From Chlorobium sp. (lineage in GTDB: Bacteria > Bacteroidota > Chlorobiia > Chlorobiales > Chlorobiaceae): 60,990 nucleotides of DNA. Below, one piece after another: positions 43,071-50,618 of the stretch (position 1 is the first letter of the stretch; the number at the start of each line of letters is the position of its first letter). Location: contig JANQMO010000003.1 in assembly GCA_028280025.1 (NCBI GenBank), positions 1 through 60,990 on the forward strand, read 5' to 3'. Under the pieces are notes generated by a model. It did not search any database. It was not told the origin of the DNA and saw only the letters and a program-made list of their open reading frames with translations. Position numbers and translations under genes: made by a program.

Positions 43071-43763
43071 TTATGTCTCGTTCAATTCCACCAACCTGCC
43101 ATCCATGATGTGAATGACATCGCTGATACGATCAAGCACGACCGTATCATGTGAAGACACGATAACAGTTACTCCCTCGTTCCTGTTAAGGTCCATAAGC
43201 AATTCAAGAATACTGATACCGGTTTTGCTGTCAAGGTTCGCTGTTGGCTCATCGGCAACAACAAGTACAGGATTGGCGACAAGAGCGCGTGCAATAGCTA
43301 CACGCTGCTGCTGTCCTCCCGACATCTGACGCGGATAATGCCGCTTCCTGTCACCGAGTCCAACCATGTCAAGCACATGGTTGACCCTGTCGACTATATA
43401 TGCTTTGTCAAACCCGCTGAACAGCAATGGCAGTTCAACATTTTCATATGCGGTCAACACGGGTATAAGATTGAAAAACTGAAAAACAAAACCGACTTTC
43501 TGCAGCCTTAGAGGAGCAAGCTGCTCCAATGTCATCGGGGTAGTATCAATTCCATCAAGGATAATCCTGCCTGTATCAGGTTTATCGATACACCCTAAAA
43601 GATGAAGCAATGTAGACTTTCCACTGCCTGACGGACCAACAAGCACTTTCATATCCCCGTAGCCAAATGAGATACTTATTCTGTCAACTGCGGTTACACG
43701 GCTCTCACCCTTTCCATAATACCTGGAAACGCCTATAATTTGTGCGATAATCTTCTCACTCAT
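43071..43763 (-). CDS. ABC transporter ATP-binding protein, MacB/LolD type
   Basis: The 230-residue ATPase has Walker A GPSGSGKST, the Q-loop region VFQFFNLIP, signature MSGGQQQRVAIARAL, Walker B VLVVADEPTA and the LolD-type linker QLAPLRLQKVGF. ATG 43763 (MSEKII) was chosen, with GGGGATAGT upstream. It energises the FtsX-fold permease encoded two genes downstream. Its gene lies 22 bases before the end of the FabL-like reductase gene. Confidence 0.92.
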   Translation of the reverse strand: MSEKIIAQIIGVSRYYGKGESRVTAVDRISISFGYGDMKVLVGPSGSGKSTLLHLLGCIDKPDTGRIILDGIDTTPMTLEQLAPLRLQKVGFVFQFFNLIPVLTAYENVELPLLFSGFDKAYIVDRVNHVLDMVGLGDRKRHYPRQMSGGQQQRVAIARALVANPVLVVADEPTANLDSKTGISILELLMDLNRNEGVTVIVSSHDTVVLDRISDVIHIMDGRLVELNET

Positions 43764-43785
43764 ACTATCCCCGGCATCGATGAAA

Positions 43786-44538
43786 CTATGCAAACAACCC
43801 TTTTCCACCATCAATGACTAAATTCTGGCCTATAATCTGCGCGGCCGCTTCGGTTGTCAAAAACCGGACAAGTTCAGCGACGTCCTCAGGCGTCGTCAAT
43901 TTGTCTGACGGAGTGTATTCCAGCGTCTTGTCGAGCATTTCATGCAGTTCGGGCAGCGCCTTTGCCGCCTCAGTCATAACAAGCCCGGGACAAACAAGGT
44001 TCACCGCTATTCCATCCGGAGCAAGTTCACTTGCATAATGACGGAAAAGCGCCTCCATGGCTCCTTTGGTCGACGCAACCGCGGCATACTTGGGAATCAC
44101 ACGGGTACCGCCAGGCGATGTAATACCGATGATCCTGCCTCCCCGGCCCATTTTACCGATCAGGTCAAGAGTCAGCTTGTGCACGGCAAAAAAGTTGATG
44201 TCGAACGTCCATTTCAGATGTCTTTCCGAAAGCTCCATCGCCTTGCGGTGAACACCGCTTGCCGCCGAATGTACAAGAACATCGACACGGTCACATGAGT
44301 CATGCAAAAGAGCCAGGGATTGCTTATAGCTCTTTTCGTGAGAAAGATCCCCCCGTATGGTCATGATCTCAAGGCCTTTGGAGGAAGCTTCCTCCTCGAG
44401 CGCTTCAGCGTTTTTACGGCTTCTGGCATAGAGCGCGTAAACCTTTGCACCACTATCAGCAAGCGCGAGCGAGATTGCCCTGCCGATGCCTCGTGTACCG
44501 CCTGTTACGACGGCAATCCTGCTTTCAAGGTGTTTCAT
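43786..44538 (-). CDS. SDR enoyl-ACP reductase-like (FabL type)
   Basis: A 250-residue SDR with TGGTRGIGRAISLAL at the NADP site. The active site reads KYAAVASTKGAMEALF: Tyr and Lys are seven positions apart (Y-x6-K), as in FabL/FabI enoyl reductases, not Y-x3-K as in ketoreductases. The tail LVCPGLVMTEAAKALPELHEML also resembles FabL. It would reduce the enoyl-ACP double bond, giving saturated chains. It overlaps the ketoreductase gene by four bases. Confidence 0.72.
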   Translation of the reverse strand: MKHLESRIAVVTGGTRGIGRAISLALADSGAKVYALYARSRKNAEALEEEASSKGLEIMTIRGDLSHEKSYKQSLALLHDSCDRVDVLVHSAASGVHRKAMELSERHLKWTFDINFFAVHKLTLDLIGKMGRGGRIIGITSPGGTRVIPKYAAVASTKGAMEALFRHYASELAPDGIAVNLVCPGLVMTEAAKALPELHEMLDKTLEYTPSDKLTTPEDVAELVRFLTTEAAAQIIGQNLVIDGGKGLFA

Positions 44539-45302
44539 ATTCCGGTATCCCCCAGAGATCTTCCCCCGTCTACCGGAATAACCGCCCCGGTTATATAACG
44601 CGCTTCATCGGAACATAAAAAAGCAACCAGTGAACCAACGTCTTCCGGTTCACCGATAAAGCCCGAGGGAATATGTTGTGCAATTTTTTTTCCTGAATCG
44701 CTTTCAAGGTACCTGACAATCCCCTCTGTCATCGGTGATCGGATAAGCCCCGGTGCAACGACATTGGCAGTAATACCCCGATGGGCAACCTCGAGAGCGA
44801 GCGTTCTGGTAAACCCGTTAATTCCGGCTTTTGCAGCAGCATAATTCACCTGGCTTCGTTTGGCATAGAAACCGGTTATCGAACCGATATTGACAATTCT
44901 TCCGTATCGTTTACCGTACATCGGCTTCAGCACCAACTGGCACAACGCCATGGTCACAAGGAGTTGCTGCGTGACAAGCGCTTCGTGGAATGAAAAATCG
45001 GTCTGCATAAAAAAGCCGTCCCTGATACGGCCGGCCGAATTAACCAATATTTCAGGTGATTTCCCGCATGTTGACAGCACCTCGTCAAAAAGCCTTTTAG
45101 CGTCATCATATCCGGAAAGTTCGCCCGGAAACAGCTTCACCTCGGACCCTGTTTTCCCAAGGATATCCGCCGCACTGTTTGCACGATCATGGTTTCCTGC
45201 ATAGGCCAGGGCAAGATCACAGTCACCGGCCAGTGCCTCGGCAACACCAAATCCAATACCTGAAGTACCGCCTGTAATCAGCGCAAGGCGTTTTTCAATC
45301 AT
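44535..45302 (-). CDS. 3-oxoacyl-ACP reductase (FabG-like)
   Basis: The 255-residue SDR has TGGTSGIGFGVAEAL at the cofactor site, NSAGRIRDG, and the catalytic Ser-Tyr-Lys in IGSITGFYAKRSQVNYAAAKAGI (Y-x3-K). It reduces the 3-oxo group made by the ketosynthase. It overlaps the ketosynthase gene by four bases and the FabL-like gene by four, so the reductive steps are translated in order. Length and motifs are complete. Confidence 0.88.
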   Translation of the reverse strand: MIEKRLALITGGTSGIGFGVAEALAGDCDLALAYAGNHDRANSAADILGKTGSEVKLFPGELSGYDDAKRLFDEVLSTCGKSPEILVNSAGRIRDGFFMQTDFSFHEALVTQQLLVTMALCQLVLKPMYGKRYGRIVNIGSITGFYAKRSQVNYAAAKAGINGFTRTLALEVAHRGITANVVAPGLIRSPMTEGIVRYLESDSGKKIAQHIPSGFIGEPEDVGSLVAFLCSDEARYITGAVIPVDGGRSLGDTGI

Positions 45303-46537
45303 GTATCTCCTCTTTTAAACACAAGGCACGCATTCTGCCCCCCGAACCCGAAGCTGTTGCTGAGAACGTAACGCAAATTGACATCCCTTGCCCCTTCCGG
45401 AACATAATCGAGATCGCATTCCGGATCGGGATCGGTAAGGTTGATCGTCGGGGCGACTCGCTGACGCTGGAGCATAAGAATACAGGCAACAGCCTCGACA
45501 GCCCCTGCCGCCACCGTCGGATGGCCGACCTGCGATTTCAGTGAACTGACAGGTATACTGTAAGCCCTTTCACCAAAGACCTTTTTGATCGCCTGGGTCT
45601 CGAGGCGGTCGTTTTGCTCTGTAGCAGTACCGTGCGCATTGATATAATCGATGTCTTCCGGTGTGATTCCAGCATCGGCAATGGCACCCTCCATTGCTCT
45701 GACCACGCAGAGATTGTCTTCCCGGCCGTCAGTCAAACGATATGCGTCGTTATTGAATGCGTAGCCGGATACTTCAGCAAGAATTTCCGCACCCCTCATC
45801 TCTGCTGATTCACGTGTTTCGAGCAACAGCGCCGCAGCGGCTTCGCCTTTGACAAACCCCCCTCTGCTCGCACTGAACGGCCTGCTTGCGGTCGGAGCAG
45901 GAACTTCTTCAGTCATAAGGGTATGCAGAAGATGAAAATTCATAAGCTGACTCTCCCATGCTCCGGCGTCGACAGCAGTCACAAGGCATCTCTTCATCCG
46001 GCCCGACTGCAGATAGCGATACGCAATGCCTATTGCCTGACTTCCTGCCGCACAAGCAGTATTGACGCAGATGAGGTTTCGGAAAGAAACATCGCCATGT
46101 CCTCGTTTTTTGAGCCTTTCGACCATGATCTCCACAAACCATTCAGCCCTGATCTCATCCCAGAGAAAGGTTTCTGCCGGGTCAAAGTCCCTGAGAGATT
46201 GCCGCACGATCTCGAAAAAAATGCCCGCAGGCGTACCATGCACAATCCCATCGATGTGAAGCATTTCCGGCAGTTGGTCAAGCACCTGCTCAAAGGCATA
46301 CATGCCATAACGCAACCCTGGAGTTTGTGTTCCGGATTTAATGCCCAGCTCTTCCGGGGAAGGTACACCCGATGGGTTCACAACAGCCCCGTAAGGTACA
46401 GGAAAATTCCTGCCTACAAGTGATCCGCGAACATCGACGACCCCTGAATCACCGGCAAACAGCCCCTCTTCAAACTCCTCTATAGTTGATCCGATCGGAG
46501 AAACGATGCCGTATCGTGTTACAGCGACCTCATGCAT
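45299..46537 (-). CDS. Beta-ketoacyl-ACP synthase (KAS I/II, FabF-like)
   Basis: A 412-residue condensing enzyme with the intact Cys-His-His triad: NTACAAGSQAIG, INAHGTATEQND and LKSQVGHPTVAAG (with the catalytic Lys). The C-terminal YVLSNSFGFGGQNACLV is also standard. It elongates acyl chains on the operon's own ACP. It is paired with a short Cys-less homolog three genes upstream in transcription order, as type II polyketide and aryl-polyene ketosynthase/chain-length-factor pairs are. Confidence 0.9.
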   Translation of the reverse strand: MHEVAVTRYGIVSPIGSTIEEFEEGLFAGDSGVVDVRGSLVGRNFPVPYGAVVNPSGVPSPEELGIKSGTQTPGLRYGMYAFEQVLDQLPEMLHIDGIVHGTPAGIFFEIVRQSLRDFDPAETFLWDEIRAEWFVEIMVERLKKRGHGDVSFRNLICVNTACAAGSQAIGIAYRYLQSGRMKRCLVTAVDAGAWESQLMNFHLLHTLMTEEVPAPTASRPFSASRGGFVKGEAAAALLLETRESAEMRGAEILAEVSGYAFNNDAYRLTDGREDNLCVVRAMEGAIADAGITPEDIDYINAHGTATEQNDRLETQAIKKVFGERAYSIPVSSLKSQVGHPTVAAGAVEAVACILMLQRQRVAPTINLTDPDPECDLDYVPEGARDVNLRYVLSNSFGFGGQNACLVFKRGDT

Positions 46538-46829
46538 TACCGCCTTCTTTTTTCTCCATAACGTGCATCATGTAGTCGAGAATATCCTGAACAGAAATAT
46601 CGGTAATATCTTCGCCTTTTCGATCGGTGATGTACTCGAGCGCCTCGGTAAAATCAAGCTCGAGACCTGTTCTCTGCTCGATCTCATAACTGATATCGAG
46701 ATAATCGATACTTTCGGCATCGAGGTCGGCCTTGAACATGCTTTCTTTTTGCACCTCTCCTTCCTCGGTATTGAGAACCGTTCGCACCGCATCTTCTACT
46801 TTTTCGAAAAGCTCCTGTTCTGATATCAT
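46530..46829 (-). CDS. Acyl carrier protein
   Basis: The 99-residue acidic protein carries the phosphopantetheine site in KADLDAESIDYLDISYEIEQ (DxES, the Ser is modified). It is slightly longer than housekeeping AcpP (~78), with a C-terminal helix DISVQDILDYMMHVMEKKE. It overlaps its neighbours on both sides. Presence of an operon-specific ACP argues for a pathway separate from bulk fatty-acid synthesis. Confidence 0.9.
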   Translation of the reverse strand: MISEQELFEKVEDAVRTVLNTEEGEVQKESMFKADLDAESIDYLDISYEIEQRTGLELDFTEALEYITDRKGEDITDISVQDILDYMMHVMEKKEGGNA

Positions 46830-47575
46830 GTCTTCCCCCTGGATAATATGTGGATGATAAGCTGGTGACTGATGCCGTAATACGACTCACTGTTGTGAAA
46901 GTCATGGTCGCTCCAGTCTCGGAACGAGGCATCAGGGACAAGCAGCATTGCACCTGCCCCCTCACAAAGAACCCGATCCTTTAACGCCTTCCTTCGTATC
47001 CCTTCAAGCACAATCGGATCCTCAAAACTAAAAGCGCTGCAAACGAGCGCAGCTTTTACCCGCCCTTCCTGAATATCGGTCTCTGCCTGATCGAAAGCAT
47101 GCATACAACCCCAAGAGCTGTGATTATACACGTTGAGCGGTCCCATAATTCCAAGAAAGATAGCCATCTGAGCAGGAGCAAGGTTGGGAACCTGTTTGAG
47201 AAACAGCTTCGGATTTCTCACCCGTCTGTACTCATCGGCAAAGTCGTCACGAGAAACCGCCAGCATCGCGCTGGCAGACCGAAGGTCGACGGGCCCGTTT
47301 TCGATAGCGCAATAAATTCCTATATCGAAAGGGGAATTAACGAGAAAGGAATGTAGAAACGATCGGCCGTCGAGGCAGGCAAGAGAGAGGAGCACTGATG
47401 CCCTGCTCATAGAACGAAATGCCTTACGATCCGGAAACGGCGCTTTACGTTCTTCAATAGAAAGACTCTTGGTTCGCGGTATCGTTATCGAGTCCCCGTA
47501 GTATTCGCTTGAAAAAGGCTGCTTAGCAGCATCGGGTCCCGGGACAAGAGCATTGCACCAAAGAACCCTGCTCAT
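46826..47575 (-). CDS. Short ketosynthase-like protein without active-site Cys (chain-length-factor-like)
   Basis: The 249-residue protein covers only the N-terminal half of a ketosynthase fold. At the nucleophile elbow it reads VYNHSSWGCMHAF; aligned with the partner ketosynthase (NTACAAGSQAI), the catalytic Cys is Ser. The His regions are absent. Short forms like this resemble the Ketoacyl-synt_2 proteins of aryl-polyene clusters and are thought to act as chain-length factor or docking partners. It is translationally coupled to ACP and dehydratase genes. Confidence 0.75.
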   Translation of the reverse strand: MSRVLWCNALVPGPDAAKQPFSSEYYGDSITIPRTKSLSIEERKAPFPDRKAFRSMSRASVLLSLACLDGRSFLHSFLVNSPFDIGIYCAIENGPVDLRSASAMLAVSRDDFADEYRRVRNPKLFLKQVPNLAPAQMAIFLGIMGPLNVYNHSSWGCMHAFDQAETDIQEGRVKAALVCSAFSFEDPIVLEGIRRKALKDRVLCEGAGAMLLVPDASFRDWSDHDFHNSESYYGISHQLIIHILSRGKT

Positions 47576-48012
47576 ATCCCTTCTCCTTCCAGCCTATACT
47601 CGTCAGGAGAGATTCTCTTGGCTTCAGGAATCGGCATGAGACCATACATCACATCAGCTGAAGCAGCTTTCTTTCCTTCAACCTCGATCCAGCCGTTTGC
47701 CAGAGAATACGATTTCCGTATGGTTACCTCGACATGAATCAGCGCCCGCTGCCCCGGCTCGATCGCCCGCCTGAACCGGGCGCTTTTCACCGAGGTGAGA
47801 ACAGGAAGAAATTCCGGATGTGCCGCCATGATACATTTACCACCGAGCTGTGCAATCATTTCGATCTGCAAAACACCTGGAACGATAGGATGACCGGGAA
47901 AATGATCCATAAAAAACAGTTCCGAACGGGAAAAGCACCTGACACCGGTTGCTTTTTCCCCGGGAACCATTTCGAGAATTTTGTCGACAAGTAACCATCT
48001 CATGGGGAACAA
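47572..48012 (-). CDS. 3-hydroxyacyl-ACP dehydratase (FabZ-like)
   Basis: The 146-residue hot-dog-fold enzyme has the FabZ active-site segment FFMDHFPGHPIVPGVLQIEMIAQ, with catalytic His and Glu. Strand EPGQRALIHVEVTIRKSYSLANGWIEVEG follows. It removes water from 3-hydroxyacyl-ACP. It overlaps the short ketosynthase gene by four bases. It probably heads a sub-operon: 210 bases upstream are empty except for an inverted repeat at 48043-48067. Confidence 0.9.
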   Translation of the reverse strand: MFPMRWLLVDKILEMVPGEKATGVRCFSRSELFFMDHFPGHPIVPGVLQIEMIAQLGGKCIMAAHPEFLPVLTSVKSARFRRAIEPGQRALIHVEVTIRKSYSLANGWIEVEGKKAASADVMYGLMPIPEAKRISPDEYRLEGEGI

Positions 48013-48042
48013 ATACTTCTACCTCAGTGGTAGTTCAAAACT

Positions 48043-48067
48043 GTTTTTACGCAAAATACGTAAAAAC
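48043..48067. promoter_or_regulatory. Inverted repeat, operator candidate for the assembly-line operon
   Basis: GTTTTTACG (48043-48051) and CGTAAAAAC (48059-48067) are perfect inverted arms around CAAAATA. They lie 31 bases upstream of the dehydratase start, where a repressor site would be expected. The AT-rich stem lacks a T-run, so a terminator is less likely. Confidence 0.35.
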
Positions 48068-48222
48068 GACGCCGAAACTTTTGCTTAATATATGAAAGGA
48101 TTAGAGGATATCATATACCTCCCGCCTCATCAACAAACCAGCCCACTGATTGATAAATAAACCTGAAACGCATACCACACTTTTGATAACGTTCCTTTGT
48201 CGGCAAAAAAATCCCCAATACG

Positions 48223-48417
48223 CTATTCGTTTTCACGATGTGCCTCTACAACAGGCATGCCGCCTTCAACCGAGAAAATTCTGATGAGCATGGGGCTGCA
48301 GCAGACTTCACAATCCTCGACATATTCCTCGGGCAGCTCTGCCGAACAGTCGATCATTTCTTCATTCAACACGCCGCAGTAGGGGCATTGAACCGTAACG
48401 GATTTCATGCATTCCAT
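48223..48417 (-). CDS. CPXCG-motif cysteine-rich small protein
   Basis: A 64-residue protein with two cysteine pairs, VQCPYCG near residue 11 and EDCEVCCSPM near 36-42, making a probable zinc ribbon. GGGAGG stands six bases before ATG 48417, which fixes the start. Members of this small family are uncharacterised. It lies between the holo-ACP synthase and dehydratase genes on the same strand. Confidence 0.8.
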   Translation of the reverse strand: MECMKSVTVQCPYCGVLNEEMIDCSAELPEEYVEDCEVCCSPMLIRIFSVEGGMPVVEAHRENE

Positions 48418-48477
48418 TACAAGCCTCCCTTGATAATACTTTGGAAAGAGTCATCAGGCATAACTAAAATCGCCTCC

Positions 48478-48849
48478 TCAAAGATCGAGCAGGACGAAAG
48501 CGACTGCATATTCACCGCTGTGCGAAAGAGATATTCTGATTTGTTCATCCGATATACCAAGCGATCGATCAAGCATATGCAGCGACGGCCTGCCGAAATC
48601 GTCATTGACCACTTCAACACATTTCCAGGAAAACCCGCGGGCCATCCCTGTTCCGAGCGCTTTCGACACAGCCTCCTTTGCCGCAAAACGGGCAGCAACG
48701 CTCGGCATCATGTCCTTTTTCTTTTTGCAATAACCGATTTCCGCATCTGTCAGTACACGCCGTAAAAAACGCTCACCGTAGCGCTCATACGTTTGCCTGA
48801 TACGCTCGATATGGACAAGATCCACACCTATGTCACGACCAGCCATCAT
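48478..48849 (-). CDS. acpS: Holo-ACP synthase (4'-phosphopantetheinyl transferase)
   Basis: The 123-residue AcpS carries GVDLVHIERI near the start with the Mg-binding Asp, RFAAKEAVSKALGTGM, and LSHSGEYAVAFVLL at the end. It transfers phosphopantetheine from CoA to an ACP serine. AGAGG lies eight bases upstream of ATG 48849, which is why I chose it. It is first in the direction of the assembly-line genes, so it may activate the operon's ACP as well as the cell's general one. Confidence 0.9.
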   Translation of the reverse strand: MMAGRDIGVDLVHIERIRQTYERYGERFLRRVLTDAEIGYCKKKKDMMPSVAARFAAKEAVSKALGTGMARGFSWKCVEVVNDDFGRPSLHMLDRSLGISDEQIRISLSHSGEYAVAFVLLDL

Positions 48850-49056
48850 ATTTTTCACCTCTTCTACCCAAAAGAGTTTCTATCACAATTCTTAGAACTT
48901 TCTCTATACTTTCAGGCTTCACCAGGATGATCAAAAATTATCCAATTCAGTACAAACCAATACAGTTAAAACATTAATAGCAAATTAATTTCTCAGTACA
49001 AGATCCAAGACCTCTAAATATCAGAAAACATACCACCTGATCAATGTAGAATTCTT

Positions 49057-50139
49057 CTATTTAACCTTTTTTCGAAGAATTTCATTTATCATTTGAATAA
49101 ATCTAACCTGCCTTTCATTATGGCATTTACCCAAACTTACCATTTGCTCTAATGATACCAGAGAAGGATCGCCAGCAGCTTTTTCTATTGCCTTATTCTC
49201 AACTTTGGCAATATTTTTCGACTTAAATTTTTCTTCTAAAAGCTTTAACGTTGGCTGGAGTGCAGACACAAACGTATCTTCAATCTGATGCCTTGGAATT
49301 TCCTGAACCGGTTTCAATAGATCAGAAATCGAATGCCTCTGCCAGAACCAGTCAAGCCTACCCTCACGATTAATCTGATAGAGCAATTGACTTTGCCAGC
49401 CTTTGGATTTCGGAAGTCCCGATGCAACAAGATTTTCCCCATGGATAGCTTTATTTATCAACATATTCTTGGATGGATAAGCAAGATGGGCGCATCGTAT
49501 TCGACTATCATTAACTTCTTTGGCGTCGCCGCCAACATCAATCAATCGGTGAGCTCCGGTTTTTATCCATCTGTAGCACCCTGCCCTGAAAATAATTTTA
49601 GACGGAAACGGGTAATCAAAAAATGTTGCCTTTCCATTATAAATATCAGAATATGCCAACCTGAAATCATATTTTCTTGTGGGCATGGACTTATAACACA
49701 ACTTCTCATAATGAGCCAAATTATTCACATCAAAGTCAGACAGTGAAATATAATTTTCCAGACGATACCTTATTACACTAATTTGTTCATCACTATATTC
49801 TCTTAAAACATCTCTTAAAGACCTCTTTTCATCTATCACCAGAAACTCATCTGAATCAAAAACGTAAATCCATTCAGGACTTGATTCATTTGCAATATGT
49901 ATTATAGTGTTTGTTATTTCCTCCTGATCAAAAGAATATGCTCCATAATTCAAAACAAACAACCGTTCTCTCCATATATCCTTAAGATATTTTAAACCAT
50001 TATGTGTTTCATCAGCGCTGTTGTGATCAAGAACATAGATTTTATCCACATGATTTAGCAAAGCATGGGTAATCGATGCAGCCAGAATCCCCCAGGAATT
50101 TTTACTTAAAACAACGCCAATTATGCGTGGACTTTTCAT
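49057..50139 (-). CDS. Glycosyltransferase family 2-like protein
   Basis: A 360-residue protein with a GT-A-type N-terminal domain: KIYVLDHNSADETHN near residues 33-47 and the metal-binding EWIYVFDSDEFL near 88-99 (DxD-like). The C-terminal 120 residues are helical and basic. It resembles the DUF2334/GT2_4 enzymes of surface-polysaccharide clusters. It is divergently oriented to the ATP-grasp cluster and probably belongs to it. It uses more AT-rich codons than the operon to its left, suggesting acquisition with the cluster. Confidence 0.75.
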   Translation of the reverse strand: MKSPRIIGVVLSKNSWGILAASITHALLNHVDKIYVLDHNSADETHNGLKYLKDIWRERLFVLNYGAYSFDQEEITNTIIHIANESSPEWIYVFDSDEFLVIDEKRSLRDVLREYSDEQISVIRYRLENYISLSDFDVNNLAHYEKLCYKSMPTRKYDFRLAYSDIYNGKATFFDYPFPSKIIFRAGCYRWIKTGAHRLIDVGGDAKEVNDSRIRCAHLAYPSKNMLINKAIHGENLVASGLPKSKGWQSQLLYQINREGRLDWFWQRHSISDLLKPVQEIPRHQIEDTFVSALQPTLKLLEEKFKSKNIAKVENKAIEKAAGDPSLVSLEQMVSLGKCHNERQVRFIQMINEILRKKVK

Positions 50140-50618
50140 AATTTCAAGTACAAAAATCAGTAAAATCGAACGCCCTTTCTAAAAAAGTTTCCATCAAACA
50201 GTTCAATATGAGGGCTCAAAACTTTTATTACAATTGATCTTGCAGCCCAATCTACAGTTATCTATGAAAAGCATTGAATCAGAACCTTGCGACAATTTTA
50301 CTGCAATCATAGTGCACTTGGCTGTATGCAAAATCTAAGACATATATATAAGTAATATTTATTCAGACAACTGCAACGGACACGATCAGCATTTTGTAAC
50401 GATATGACTGATTTTCATCAAAACACTCAGTACCGGACATACGACACGCCGATCAGGTTTTCTCTCGACCTAATCATACTATTTTTTGTATCTTGCCTGA
50501 ATAACCGAACCCGCCATGCCTTATCCCAGGGATTTTCTACTTTTTGAAGCATATTCCGGTCGTTGTAAAAATAAAAAAAGAATAACGTGCCGATCTGCCC
50601 ATTCTGAGAACAGTAAGG
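50140..50618. other. AT-rich divergent region before the ATP-grasp cluster
   Basis: About 480 bases between divergent genes, noticeably AT-rich and presumably holding both promoters. No RNA gene or strong hairpin is visible. A 36-codon frame at 50516-50626 runs into the first ATP-grasp gene and overlaps its start by eight bases; there is no ribosome-binding site before it, so I do not call it a gene. Confidence 0.5.

Noticed and set aside
37976..48849. Aryl-polyene cluster
   Set aside because: There is no ammonia lyase, AMP ligase or MMPL exporter, and an enoyl reductase is present, which argues against a polyene.
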